Source: UMGS1649 sp964481385
GTDB lineage: Bacteria; Bacillota; Clostridia; TANB77; CAG-465
DNA length: 23,152 nt
Direction of reading: 5' to 3'
Assembly (NCBI GenBank): GCA_964481385.1
Contig: CAYZTN010000014.1
Coordinates: 1-23,152, forward strand
The notes beneath the pieces were generated by a model, which had not been told where the DNA came from, did no database searches, and worked only from the letters and a program-made list of their open reading frames with translations. Every line of letters begins with the position of its first letter. The first letter of the stretch is position 1. A program made the translations under genes and the position numbers. This document shows, piece after piece, positions 14,584 through 22,724 of this stretch.

Positions 14584-14653
14584 TAATGTCAAAAACAGTG
14601 CAAAATCGATTTAAAAATTTCGAAAACGCACTGTTTTTTGAAAATTTAGTGCA
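14584..14653 (+). repeat. Direct repeat R1 before fic
   Basis: This 70-nt segment matches 15787-15856 at 68 of 70 positions (differences at 14591 and the matching A/T in the loop region). It carries a complete terminator hairpin. It starts 32 bases after the DUF4143 stop. Confidence 0.92.
14592..14639. terminator. Terminator in repeat R1 (after the DUF4143 gene)
   Basis: AAAACAGTGC (14592-14601) pairs with GCACTGTTTT (14628-14637), with a 26-nt AT-rich loop and a run of six Ts. The A-run at its left edge means it can also terminate minus-strand transcription. Confidence 0.85.
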
Positions 14654-14659
14654 TTTTGC

Positions 14660-14688
14660 TTTACTTTCAAATGCGTTTGTTGTAAAAT
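14660..14688 (+). promoter_or_regulatory. Candidate promoter of the fic gene
   Basis: TTTACT (14660-14665), 17-bp spacer, TAAAAT (14683-14688), starting 7 bases after repeat R1. The -35 matches consensus at four of six positions. Confidence 0.5.
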
Positions 14689-14709
14689 AGAACCTAGAGA
14701 GGTGGTTTT

Positions 14710-15789
14710 ATGGAGCCAATTAAAGTAAAAGAATTACCAATTTCATATAATATGGATAAAGAGCTATTACATCTTTTATCTGAGGCAAATCAAAAATACG
14801 GAGAGTACAAATCATTATTAAGTACACTGGAGTTTGATTCAAAGTTCTTTTTAAATTCGATAGTTTTAAGCGAGAGCTTAAAATCTACACAAATAGAAGG
14901 AACGCAAATATCAGGTGATGATCTATATTATTTAAAATACATGCCAAAAACAGATGAAAGTTTAGAGATACAGAATTTAAAAAGGGTAATTGAATATGCA
15001 AGAGAATATTTGGAAAAAGGGCAAGAGATAAACGTTAAGTTTGTAAATGAGTTGCACCAGATATTGTTAAATAGCGTTAGAGGTAATGAAAAAGAACCAG
15101 GTAAAATACGAACAATACAGAACTGGATAGGTCCAAAAGGAGCAACAATTGAAGAAGCAATATTTATTCCACCCGTGCCAGAAGACGTACCTGTATTATT
15201 AAATAACTTATACAAGTATATGAATGATTCGTTTATTGATCCAATATTCGTAAATTTAGCTGTGTCCCATGCTCAATTTGAAACATTACATGCATATAGA
15301 GATGGAAACGGAAGACTCGGAAGAGCTTTGATACCAATACAATTAGCAAAACTTACAGGAGATGTACCAATGCTATTTTTATCAGAGGTAATTGAGCTAT
15401 ATAGACCTAGTTACTATAGAGCGTTAAATGAAAGCAGAAAAGGTAATATTCTAGGCCTTATAAAATTCTTTTTACAATGTGTAATAGAGCAATGTAATAG
15501 TTATATATTTAAAATTTATAAAATTAAACAAATATATAAAGAAGATATGAATAAAATAAAAAATGTAAAAGGTAATTCAGTTTTTAAAATTATGCCAGTC
15601 ATAATGAAACAAATTGTATTTACAAAAAAGGAAGTTGAGGTTGAAAGTGGAGTTTCAAGAAATGTAGTATCAAAAACAATAAACAAGTTAGTAGAAATGA
15701 ATATTGTTGAAGAAGATACGACACATAACAAAAAAACATACAAATACAAGGCAATATACAATGTGTTTGTAGGAAATAGCTCATACTAA
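14710..15789 (+). CDS. Fic-family protein (class II, N-terminal inhibitory helix), probable AMPylator
   Basis: Fic enzymes transfer AMP or another nucleotide part to a Ser, Thr or Tyr of a target protein. The 359-residue protein has a Fic_N region (about 1-85) with the self-inhibitory motif S-T-Q-I-E-G (59-64, Glu63 blocking ATP in the resting form). The Fic core is at about 105-270 with catalytic HAYRDGNGRLGR (194-205). It keeps His194, Asp198, the GNGR anion loop and Arg205; Tyr replaces the usual Phe after HA. The C-terminal 75 residues look like a winged helix (KKEVEVESGVSRNVVSKTINKLVE). AGAGAGGTGG precedes the ATG. No antitoxin gene is beside it, as expected when the inhibitory helix is built in. 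Its stop codon is the first triplet of repeat R2. Confidence 0.9.
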   Translation: MEPIKVKELPISYNMDKELLHLLSEANQKYGEYKSLLSTLEFDSKFFLNSIVLSESLKSTQIEGTQISGDDLYYLKYMPKTDESLEIQNLKRVIEYAREYLEKGQEINVKFVNELHQILLNSVRGNEKEPGKIRTIQNWIGPKGATIEEAIFIPPVPEDVPVLLNNLYKYMNDSFIDPIFVNLAVSHAQFETLHAYRDGNGRLGRALIPIQLAKLTGDVPMLFLSEVIELYRPSYYRALNESRKGNILGLIKFFLQCVIEQCNSYIFKIYKIKQIYKEDMNKIKNVKGNSVFKIMPVIMKQIVFTKKEVEVESGVSRNVVSKTINKLVEMNIVEEDTTHNKKTYKYKAIYNVFVGNSSY

Positions 15790-15856
15790 TGTCTAAAACA
15801 GTGCAAAATCGATTTATAAATTTCGAAAACGCACTGTTTTTTGAAAATTTAGTGCA
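15787..15856 (+). repeat. Direct repeat R2 after fic
   Basis: This is the second copy of the 70-nt repeat at 14584-14653 (68/70 identical). It begins exactly at the TAA stop of fic. After it the two flanks diverge at once: R1 runs into the fic promoter and R2 into the gdpP promoter. Confidence 0.92.
15795..15842. terminator. Terminator in repeat R2 (after fic)
   Basis: AAAACAGTGC (15795-15804) pairs with GCACTGTTTT (15831-15840), with six Ts (15837-15842). It insulates gdpP from the accessory island. Confidence 0.88.
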
Positions 15857-15883
15857 AATTGTGCGCTGAATGTCTCGATTGTT

Positions 15884-15916
15884 CACATTGACAAATGTGT
15901 CATATTATAGTAAAAT
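15884..15916 (+). promoter_or_regulatory. Promoter and palindromic candidate operator of the gdpP operon
   Basis: TTGACA (15888-15893), 17-bp spacer, TAAAAT (15911-15916). Two overlapping inverted repeats cover the -35: CACATT/AATGTG (15884-15889 with 15894-15899) and TGACA/TGTCA (15889-15893 with 15898-15902). They could be a repressor site, though short AT-rich palindromes arise by chance. Confidence 0.7.
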
Positions 15917-15940
15917 ATATGCGTGTGAAAAGGTGAGTAT

Positions 15941-17905
15941 ATGAGTAAAAAAACAAGAAAAAATAGCAGAATATTTAGCATAATAATAGCACCTTTAATA
16001 TATCTTGCTGCTATAACTGCTATTGTTATAACAATGACTTGTGGTATGAATAGTTCACTTACAGCTATCATAGCTATATCTGTAGCTTTAGTTTATACTG
16101 TTTTTGTTATATATTTTGGTTTGAAACTAAGAAGTGTGCGTTTAAACGAATATGAAACAAGCTTTAATAAAACTTTTGGAAAAAGTGTAAAACGCTTAGA
16201 TGTACCAGCTATGTATATAACAGGACAAGGAAATATAATTTGGGAAAATACTAAGAGTACAGAATTAGGACTTAAAGCTAGTATTTCTGATATAACTTAT
16301 GAAGTGACAAAAACAAGTAAAAAAGAAGCACCTTGTCTTAATATTGGAGAAAACACATATGTGATGCATTCTACTGAATTGGCAGTAGAAGATGAGCTTG
16401 GTGTTTTTGTTGTGTTTATAGATAAAACTGAGGAGAAGTTTTTGGCAAAAGAGCTTGACGATACAAGAACTACGGTAGGCTGTATTGTGATAGACAGTTT
16501 TGAAGAAGTGATACAAGGTTTAGAAGATATAGATAAATTTAATACTACTTCTAAAATAGACAAAGAGATTGTTGAATGGGTTTCAAAATATAACGGTGTT
16601 GTAAGTAAAATTGAAAAGGATAGATACATATATATCATAGATAAAAAATATGTTAAAGAGCTGGAGGACAATTCTTTTGAAATACTAGAGAAAATGAACC
16701 ACATAGCTGAGGACATAGTAAATGCTCCTATAACGATAAGCATAGGGTTGTCTTTTGATGATGATACGTTATATGGAAGATACAAATCTGCCTTAACCTC
16801 ACTAGATATTGCGTTAGGAAGAGGCGGAAACCAAGCTGTTATTAAAAACAATAAAAAGTTCGATATATATGATGGCTCAGATATGCACTTGGATAAGACA
16901 AATAAGGTAAGAGCAAGAACTATATCTCAAGCGTTAAAAGATTTAATTATTAAAAGTGAAAATGTGTATATCATGGGACACAAAAACTCAGATTTAGACT
17001 GCGTAGGTGGAGCGCTTGGTGTATATAAAATTGCAAAGGCTTATGGCAAAGATGCAAAAATAATATTAGATGTAAAACACAATACGTCTACAAAGACTGT
17101 TATAGAAAGACTTACAGAAGACGCAGATTATGAAGATGTGTTTATTACTCGTGAAGACTGTAAAAAGCTAGATATAGAAAATGCCTTGCTTGTTGTAGTA
17201 GATACACATAAAGAAAGCTATCTTGCAGTGCCAGATATTTTTGAAGAATTTGATAAAGTAGTAGTAATAGACCATCATAGACGTGGCCCTGAGTTTATAG
17301 CAAACACAATACTTACTTATCATGAAGTTTATGCGTCGTCTACTGCAGAACTTGTAACAGAACTTCTTATGTATTTAGACGAAGTAAAACTTACTGCAAA
17401 AGAGGCAGAAGCTATTTTTTCCGGTATCCTTATAGACACTAAAAACTTTACCTTTAAAACAGGTGTAAGAACATTTGAAGTAGCTGCATATCTAAAAAAA
17501 ATGGGCGTAGACATGACTGAAATTAAACAGCTATTCCAAAATGATTTTGAAACATATATGGCACGTGTAAATATAGTTAAAAACGCAGAAATAATAGACG
17601 GACAAATTGCAATATCTTGTACTAATGAACAAATAAAAGATATTTCGGTTATAGCAGCACAAGCAGCAGATGAACTTTTGTCTATTTCAGGAATACTTGC
17701 GTCATTTGTACTTTGTGAACTAGAAGGTGTCATAATGATATCTGGACGTTCTCTAGGAGATATTAACGTGCAAATCATATTGGAACGTTTAGGTGGTGGC
17801 GGACATTTAACATTTGCAGGTGCACAGCTTGCCGGAGTGTCACTAGACGAGGCACGTCAGAAGTTATTAGAAGAAATAAAAGAATACTTTAGTAAAACTG
17901 AGTAG
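15941..17905 (+). CDS. gdpP: Cyclic-di-AMP phosphodiesterase GdpP (DHH family)
   Basis: GdpP hydrolyses c-di-AMP to pApA and so tunes osmotic balance, cell wall stress and beta-lactam tolerance. The 654-residue protein has the full family layout: two transmembrane helices (about 10-32 and 38-62), a PAS-like domain (about 85-165), a degenerate GGDEF domain (about 175-305), DHH and DHHA1. In the DHH domain the metal ligands are visible: His347, Asp351 and Asp353 (GHKNSDLD), Asp421 (VVDTH), DHH at 444-446 and Asp499 (GILIDTKNF). The DHHA1 motif is GGGGHLTFAGAQ near 615-626. AAAGGTGAG precedes the ATG. It heads the operon with rplI and dnaB, as in Bacillus. Confidence 0.95.
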   Translation: MSKKTRKNSRIFSIIIAPLIYLAAITAIVITMTCGMNSSLTAIIAISVALVYTVFVIYFGLKLRSVRLNEYETSFNKTFGKSVKRLDVPAMYITGQGNIIWENTKSTELGLKASISDITYEVTKTSKKEAPCLNIGENTYVMHSTELAVEDELGVFVVFIDKTEEKFLAKELDDTRTTVGCIVIDSFEEVIQGLEDIDKFNTTSKIDKEIVEWVSKYNGVVSKIEKDRYIYIIDKKYVKELEDNSFEILEKMNHIAEDIVNAPITISIGLSFDDDTLYGRYKSALTSLDIALGRGGNQAVIKNNKKFDIYDGSDMHLDKTNKVRARTISQALKDLIIKSENVYIMGHKNSDLDCVGGALGVYKIAKAYGKDAKIILDVKHNTSTKTVIERLTEDADYEDVFITREDCKKLDIENALLVVVDTHKESYLAVPDIFEEFDKVVVIDHHRRGPEFIANTILTYHEVYASSTAELVTELLMYLDEVKLTAKEAEAIFSGILIDTKNFTFKTGVRTFEVAAYLKKMGVDMTEIKQLFQNDFETYMARVNIVKNAEIIDGQIAISCTNEQIKDISVIAAQAADELLSISGILASFVLCELEGVIMISGRSLGDINVQIILERLGGGGHLTFAGAQLAGVSLDEARQKLLEEIKEYFSKTE

Positions 17906-17922
17906 AGTGAGGTGTATATTTT

Positions 17923-18366
17923 ATGAAAGTTGTATTATTAGAAAATGTAAAAGGTGTAGGTAAAAAACTAGATACAGTAAACGTAAGTGACGGCTATGCC
18001 AAAAACTACCTTATGCCTAGAAAGCTTGCAAAGCTTGCAGATAACCAAACAGTTGCAGAAACAAAAGGTCAAAAATCTGCAATAGCATTTAAAAAGCAAA
18101 CACAAAAAGAAGAAGCAATTAAAATTAAAGAAAAAATAGAAGAAGAGACTTTTTCATTTAAGTTAAAAGCTAAAAATGGTAAATTTTTTGGAAGCGTAAC
18201 ATCAAAAGAGATATCTGAAGAAATTGCAAAAAAACTAAATATTGAGATAGATAAGAAAAAAATAGAGCTAGATGAGCAAGTTAAGACTGCGGGTATGTAT
18301 AAAGCTCAAATAAAATTGTACGAAGGAGTAGTTGCTACGGCAAAAGTTAAAGTAGAAGAAGAATAG
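17923..18366 (+). CDS. rplI: 50S ribosomal protein bL9
   Basis: bL9 binds 23S rRNA near the L1 stalk and supports reading-frame fidelity. The 147-residue protein starts with the conserved N-terminal domain (MKVVLLENVKGVGKKLDTVNV, DGYAKNYLMPRKLA). A long linking helix rich in Lys and Glu (about 45-80) follows, then the C-terminal domain with KNGKFFGSVTSKEI. TGAGGTG precedes the ATG, 17 bases after the gdpP stop. The gdpP-rplI-dnaB order is standard in Bacillota. Confidence 0.97.
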   Translation: MKVVLLENVKGVGKKLDTVNVSDGYAKNYLMPRKLAKLADNQTVAETKGQKSAIAFKKQTQKEEAIKIKEKIEEETFSFKLKAKNGKFFGSVTSKEISEEIAKKLNIEIDKKKIELDEQVKTAGMYKAQIKLYEGVVATAKVKVEEE

Positions 18367-18378
18367 TAGGTGTAGTTT

Positions 18379-19716
18379 ATGGATGAAGAAAAGGTAGTAC
18401 TAGCAAAGATTCCGCCAAATGACATAATAGCAGAGCAAGCGGTTTTAGGCTCAATGTTAGTAGACACAGAAGCTGTAATTAAAGCAATAGAGGTATTACA
18501 AGCAGCAGACTTTTATAGGGAAGATAATAGAGAAATTTATGCTACCATGTTAGAATTATATGGACGTGGTAAACCAATAGACTTCCTTACTGTAAAAGAA
18601 AATCTAAAACTTAGAGGAATGCTTGAAAAAGTTGGCTCTGAGTCCTACCTTTCATCTTTAATAGACATGGTACCTACTACTTCGAACATTGAAGCCTATG
18701 CCAAAATTGTAGAAGAAAAATCAGTTCTACGTTCCCTTATTAAAGCTGCCAATGATGTTATATCTTACGGTTATGCTGAAACAGAAGAAGTAGACAAAAT
18801 TGTAGACATGACTGAAAAGAGAATATTTGACGTATTACAAAAAAGGAACACAAAAGGATATCAATCAATAAAAGACGTGCTAGTAGAGTCTTTTGAAGAA
18901 ATAGAAGAACTGTATAAAAGCAAAGCTACAGTATCTGGAATGGAAAGTGGTTTTAAAGATTTAGATTTAAAAACATCTGGAATTAACAATTCCGACCTTA
19001 TACTTGTTGCAGCGCGTCCCGCTATGGGAAAATCTGCATTTGCATTAAATATTGCAACATATGTTGCAAAGTCTCAAAAAGTTCCTGTTATGATATTTAG
19101 TCTTGAGATGTCTAAAAAGCAAATGGTAAACAGAATTTTGTGTTCAGAAGCGGCGGTAGATAGTATGAAAGTAAGAACAGGAAAACTAGATAGTGAAGAC
19201 TGGATAAAACTTGGAAAAGCAAGTTCAGAACTTGCAGAGCTGCCAATATATATAGACGATACACCAGGTCTTTCATCAGCTGAACTTCGTGCAAAATGCA
19301 GAAAAGCAAAGTTAGAAAAAGGCATAGGAATGGTAGTAATAGACTATTTGCAGCTTATGGAGTCAAAAGCAAATAATGCGTCAAGACAACAAGAGATATC
19401 TGAAATAAGTAGATCTCTTAAAATACTTGCTAAAGAATTGAATATACCAGTAATTGCCTTGTCACAGTTAAGCCGTGCTCCAGAACAAAGACCAGACCAT
19501 AGGCCTATACTTTCTGACTTAAGAGAATCAGGTTCTATTGAGCAAGACGCAGATATAGTTATGTTTTTGTATAGAGAAGACTATTACAATCCAGATACAG
19601 AAAAGAAAAATGTTGCAGAAGTAATAATTGCCAAAAACAGACAAGGTTCTACAGGAACAGTTGAACTTGCTTGGCTTGGTCAATATACTCGTTTTGCAAA
19701 TTTATATAGCACTTAG
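18379..19716 (+). CDS. dnaB: Replicative DNA helicase DnaB (DnaC of Bacillus)
   Basis: This hexameric 5'-to-3' helicase opens the replication fork and works with primase and the loader. The 445-residue protein has the N-terminal collar domain (about 12-115, IIAEQAVLGSMLVD), a linker helix, and the RecA-like motor with Walker A ARPAMGKSA (212-220). Walker B lies in MVVIDYLQLM (318-327), and the conserved LSQLSRAPEQR and SDLRESGSIEQDAD blocks follow. Length is normal and there is no intein, although DnaB is a common host for them. AGGTG lies 6 nt before the ATG, and rplI ends 12 bases upstream. Confidence 0.97.
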   Translation: MDEEKVVLAKIPPNDIIAEQAVLGSMLVDTEAVIKAIEVLQAADFYREDNREIYATMLELYGRGKPIDFLTVKENLKLRGMLEKVGSESYLSSLIDMVPTTSNIEAYAKIVEEKSVLRSLIKAANDVISYGYAETEEVDKIVDMTEKRIFDVLQKRNTKGYQSIKDVLVESFEEIEELYKSKATVSGMESGFKDLDLKTSGINNSDLILVAARPAMGKSAFALNIATYVAKSQKVPVMIFSLEMSKKQMVNRILCSEAAVDSMKVRTGKLDSEDWIKLGKASSELAELPIYIDDTPGLSSAELRAKCRKAKLEKGIGMVVIDYLQLMESKANNASRQQEISEISRSLKILAKELNIPVIALSQLSRAPEQRPDHRPILSDLRESGSIEQDADIVMFLYREDYYNPDTEKKNVAEVIIAKNRQGSTGTVELAWLGQYTRFANLYST

Positions 19717-19734
19717 AAAGGAATTGAATGCACA

Positions 19735-20736
19735 TTGGACTTAGTTAAAAAAATTGAAAAAAACATAGCAGAACATAATTTAATAGCGTCTGGTGACAGT
19801 ATAGTAGTTGGCGTTTCAGGTGGACCAGACTCAATGCTACTGTTATATGCATTAAATGAACTAAAGGATAAACTTAATTTTAAAATTCATGTAGCACACG
19901 TAAATCATAAAATACGTGAAGAAGCGGTGTATGACGAAAGTTTAGTAAGAGACTTTTGTAAGAAAAATGACATTCAGTTTTTTCTTTTAACTGTTGATGT
20001 ATTAAGTGAGGCAAAAAAGCACAAGATATCTACGGAAGAGTGTGGTAGATGTGTAAGATATGAGTTTTTTAACGAGTTATTAGAAAAAACTCAGTCTCAA
20101 AAAATAGCAGTAGCACATAACTTAGGAGATAATGCAGAAACTGTACTTTTAAACTTAATACGCGGAGCAGGTTTAAATGGAATCTCTGGTATGAAATATG
20201 AGACCGGAAATATAATTAGACCAATGTTAGACATAGACAAAAAAGATATATTGGAGTTTTTAAAAGAAAAAGGTATTCAGTATGCAATAGACAAAACAAA
20301 TTTTGAAAATGACTATACTAGAAACTATATTCGAAATGTTTTAATTTCAGACTTAAAGACGGTAAACCCAAACATATTAAACACTATTTATAGAATGAGT
20401 AGTGTGTTACAAAAAGATGAGTTAGCTTTGAAAAGTATTACTAACCAAATCGTGCAAACTCTAGTTATATCTAAGAGCGAGGATGAACTCGTAATAGACG
20501 TAAAAAAGTTTAGCAAGGTGGATGACAATTTAAAATCTAGAGTTGTTATACAAGTGTTAGATATGCTACTTGGTACGACACAAGGAATTGAGCAGGTGCA
20601 TATAATGGATATTTGTAAACTTTTAGGTAATTGTATTACTGGTAAAAAATATATAATAGGGAACAAATTTTATGTGGAAATAGTGAAAAACAAACGCGCT
20701 AAATGTGTAAAAGCTACCACAATTGTTGAAAAATAG
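19735..20736 (+). CDS. tilS: tRNA(Ile)-lysidine synthase TilS, short form
   Basis: TilS attaches lysine to C34 of the tRNA-Ile that reads AUA codons, an essential step where AUA is common, as it is in this AT-rich sequence. The 333-residue protein has the PP-loop SGGPDS (28-33) and VAHVNHKIREEA, then the N-terminal synthase core through about 215. The end is short: the substrate-binding C-terminal domain of Bacillus or E. coli TilS appears missing, as in short forms such as that of Aquifex. The only in-frame start with the whole PP-loop domain is TTG 19735, 12 nt behind AAAGGA. A 6-codon frame from ATG 19728, better placed for the same site, overlaps it out of frame and may lower TilS output. 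Confidence 0.92.
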   Translation: MDLVKKIEKNIAEHNLIASGDSIVVGVSGGPDSMLLLYALNELKDKLNFKIHVAHVNHKIREEAVYDESLVRDFCKKNDIQFFLLTVDVLSEAKKHKISTEECGRCVRYEFFNELLEKTQSQKIAVAHNLGDNAETVLLNLIRGAGLNGISGMKYETGNIIRPMLDIDKKDILEFLKEKGIQYAIDKTNFENDYTRNYIRNVLISDLKTVNPNILNTIYRMSSVLQKDELALKSITNQIVQTLVISKSEDELVIDVKKFSKVDDNLKSRVVIQVLDMLLGTTQGIEQVHIMDICKLLGNCITGKKYIIGNKFYVEIVKNKRAKCVKATTIVEK

Positions 20737-20779
20737 TTATATGTGTGTTAAAGTATAAAAATAGGAGGAGACTAAATAA

Positions 20780-22615
20780 ATGAAGAAATCAGGACCAATA
20801 AGAACGCTACTTGGTTATTTCATTTTCATTGGAATAATTGTTTTAGCGTTATCATATTTACAGACAAATGCTACAAAAGAAATATCATATACAACGTTAA
20901 TGAGCAAAATTAGTGCAGGCGAAGTTAAAAGCGTAACTTTGTCTTATGATAAAACAAGTGCGAAAGTGCTATATAACGATGACCAAATAGTAAGAGTGGT
21001 AGATATACCATCTGCTTCAGCATTTATGGAAGCGGTTACAGAAAAAATATCTTTAGGCGAGTTCGATTTAACGGTTGAAGAAGAATCAGGTTGGGCAATA
21101 TTTTTTGCGGCACTTCCAACTATCTGTACAATTGTGTTAATGGTAATAATATTATTTGTTATGACACAACAGCTAGGAGGTGGAAATGGTAAGATAAATA
21201 ACTTTGGAAAAAACAGAGCAAAATTATCTGACCCAGCTGCTAAAAAAATAACATTTGAAAATGTAGCAGGACTAAAGGAAGAAAAAGAAGAATTAGTTGA
21301 AGTCGTAGACTTTTTAAAAGACCCTAAAAAATATAGAGATATGGGAGCAAGAATACCTAAGGGAATACTTCTTGTAGGTGGACCTGGATGTGGTAAAACA
21401 CTTCTTGCAAAAGCAGTAGCAGGAGAAGCAAAAGTACCGTTCTTCTCAATAAGTGGTTCAGACTTTGTTGAGATGTTTGTTGGTGTTGGTGCCTCTCGTG
21501 TAAGAGATTTGTTTGATGAAGCTAAAAAAGTAAACCCATGTATTGTGTTTATAGACGAAATTGACGCAGTGGGACGTCAAAGAGGAACAGGACTTGGCGG
21601 TGGACACGATGAACGTGAACAAACACTTAACCAATTACTTGTTGAAATGGACGGATTTGGAACTAACGAAAACATTATAGTTATGGCTGCAACAAATAGA
21701 CCAGATATACTTGATCCAGCACTTCTTCGTCCAGGCCGTTTTGATAGACAAATAGTTGTAAGCGAGCCAGACGTAAAAGCAAGAGAAGATATAATCGAGT
21801 TGCATGCTAAAGGAAAACCTTTTGCAGATAATGTAGATTTCAAAGTAATTGCTAAAAACACAGTAGGTTTTTCAGGAGCAGACCTTGAGAATATGACAAA
21901 CGAGGCAGCACTTCTTGCTGCTAGAAAGAACAAGAAAATAATTGAAATGTCTGATGTAGAAGAAGCGTTAGTAAAAGTTATGATGGGACCAGAAAAACGT
22001 AGTAAAGTTATATCTGAAAAAGATAAAAAGCTTACTGCATATCACGAAGCAGGGCATGCTATCGTTTCTAGATTTTTGGAAAACCATGATACAGTACATC
22101 AAATCTCTATCATACCTCGTGGTATGGCTGGTGGATACACAATGTATAAACCAAATGAAGATAAATCATATGCTTCAAAACTAGAAATGAAAGAACACAT
22201 TGTATCACTTCTAGGTGGACGTGTAGCAGAGCAATTAGTTCTAAGCGATATATCTACAGGTGCATCAAACGATATTGAACGTGCAACTAAGATTGCAAGA
22301 AATATGGTAACACGTTATGGTATGTCTGAAAAACTAGGCCCTATAACATATGGTGCAAACCAAGAAGAAGTATTCTTAGGACGTGACTTTAATTCACAGA
22401 AAAATTATAGCGAAGAAACAGCCGCTTTAATTGACGAAGAAGTAAAATCTATCGTTACAGAAGCATATGCTAAGGCAGAGAAAATATTAAAAGACAACAT
22501 GGATAAATTACATGAAACTGCAAAAATATTGATTGAGAAAGAAAAGATAGATAGTGCAGAGTTTGATGCTATATTTGACACAAAGAAAGCAGAAGAAAAC
22601 AAAGAAAATGCATAA
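20780..22615 (+). CDS. ftsH: ATP-dependent zinc metalloprotease FtsH
   Basis: FtsH is a membrane-bound hexameric AAA+ protease that removes damaged membrane proteins and selected regulators. The 611-residue protein has transmembrane helices at about 10-27 and 108-128 with a small outer domain between. The AAA+ module has Walker A GGPGCGKT (200-207; Gly and Cys where GPPGTGKT is usual), Walker B IVFIDEID (255-262) and the second region of homology ATNRPDILDPALLRPGR (304-320). The protease domain has the zinc motif HEAGH (422-426) and a later Asp in STGASNDIERAT. AGGAGGAG precedes the ATG. It follows tilS by 43 bp; hpt, often found between them, is absent. Confidence 0.97.
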   Translation: MKKSGPIRTLLGYFIFIGIIVLALSYLQTNATKEISYTTLMSKISAGEVKSVTLSYDKTSAKVLYNDDQIVRVVDIPSASAFMEAVTEKISLGEFDLTVEEESGWAIFFAALPTICTIVLMVIILFVMTQQLGGGNGKINNFGKNRAKLSDPAAKKITFENVAGLKEEKEELVEVVDFLKDPKKYRDMGARIPKGILLVGGPGCGKTLLAKAVAGEAKVPFFSISGSDFVEMFVGVGASRVRDLFDEAKKVNPCIVFIDEIDAVGRQRGTGLGGGHDEREQTLNQLLVEMDGFGTNENIIVMAATNRPDILDPALLRPGRFDRQIVVSEPDVKAREDIIELHAKGKPFADNVDFKVIAKNTVGFSGADLENMTNEAALLAARKNKKIIEMSDVEEALVKVMMGPEKRSKVISEKDKKLTAYHEAGHAIVSRFLENHDTVHQISIIPRGMAGGYTMYKPNEDKSYASKLEMKEHIVSLLGGRVAEQLVLSDISTGASNDIERATKIARNMVTRYGMSEKLGPITYGANQEEVFLGRDFNSQKNYSEETAALIDEEVKSIVTEAYAKAEKILKDNMDKLHETAKILIEKEKIDSAEFDAIFDTKKAEENKENA

Positions 22616-22620
22616 AATAT

Positions 22621-22651
22621 ATTCCCTATACATGAATTGTGTATGGGGAAT
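22621..22651. terminator. Hairpin after ftsH
   Basis: ATTCCCTATAC (22621-22631) pairs with GTATGGGGAAT (22641-22651), 11 bp with one G-T pair and a 9-nt loop. No T-run follows on the plus strand; on the minus strand ATATATTTTA follows. It may end transcription arriving from the right or form half of a terminator pair with the next hairpin. Confidence 0.55.
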
Positions 22652-22686
22652 GCTCAGGGTAAATAAGGAAGTATTTTAGAAAATGC

Positions 22687-22722
22687 GGTGTAACCTCAGA
22701 ATGATGGGGTTACACCCTTTTT
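22687..22722. terminator. Rho-independent terminator between ftsH and the recombinase gene
   Basis: GGTGTAACC (22687-22695) pairs perfectly with GGTTACACC (22708-22716), followed after one C by five Ts (22718-22722), which serves ftsH. On the minus strand GCATTTT follows, so it may also serve the recombinase gene, whose stop codon is 2 bases away. Confidence 0.8.
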
Positions 22723-22724
22723 CT

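Larger units (their letters stand above)
11606..15860. mobile_element. Accessory island between rpsR and gdpP (three genes, terminator-bearing direct repeats, no integrase)
   Basis: In many Bacillota rpsR is followed closely by yybS/gdpP-rplI-dnaB. Here three genes of patchy distribution (AlbA_2 regulator, AAA/DUF4143 ATPase, Fic protein) interrupt that order. All three read with the host operon direction and each has its own upstream signals. Two of them are flanked by direct repeats containing a terminator (11545/13124 and 14584/15787). No recombinase or transposase gene lies inside, so if this is mobile it depends on enzymes supplied from elsewhere. The boundaries given are approximate. 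Confidence 0.6.

Noticed and set aside
11606..15860. Classical insertion sequence or transposon in the island
   Set aside because: No transposase frame and no terminal inverted repeats were found; the flanking repeats are direct and contain terminators.
15857..15940. c-di-AMP riboswitch upstream of gdpP
   Set aside because: The space between the R2 terminator and the start codon is 84 bp and is taken up by the promoter; no fold of that size is possible in the transcript.
16297..16851. Minus-strand frame of 184 codons opposite gdpP, and a similar one at 17329-17778
   Set aside because: GdpP is intact and well supported on the plus strand; the reverse frames have low-complexity composition and no start signals.
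18379..19716. Intein in dnaB
   Set aside because: The length and the motor motifs are continuous; no inserted splicing domain is present.
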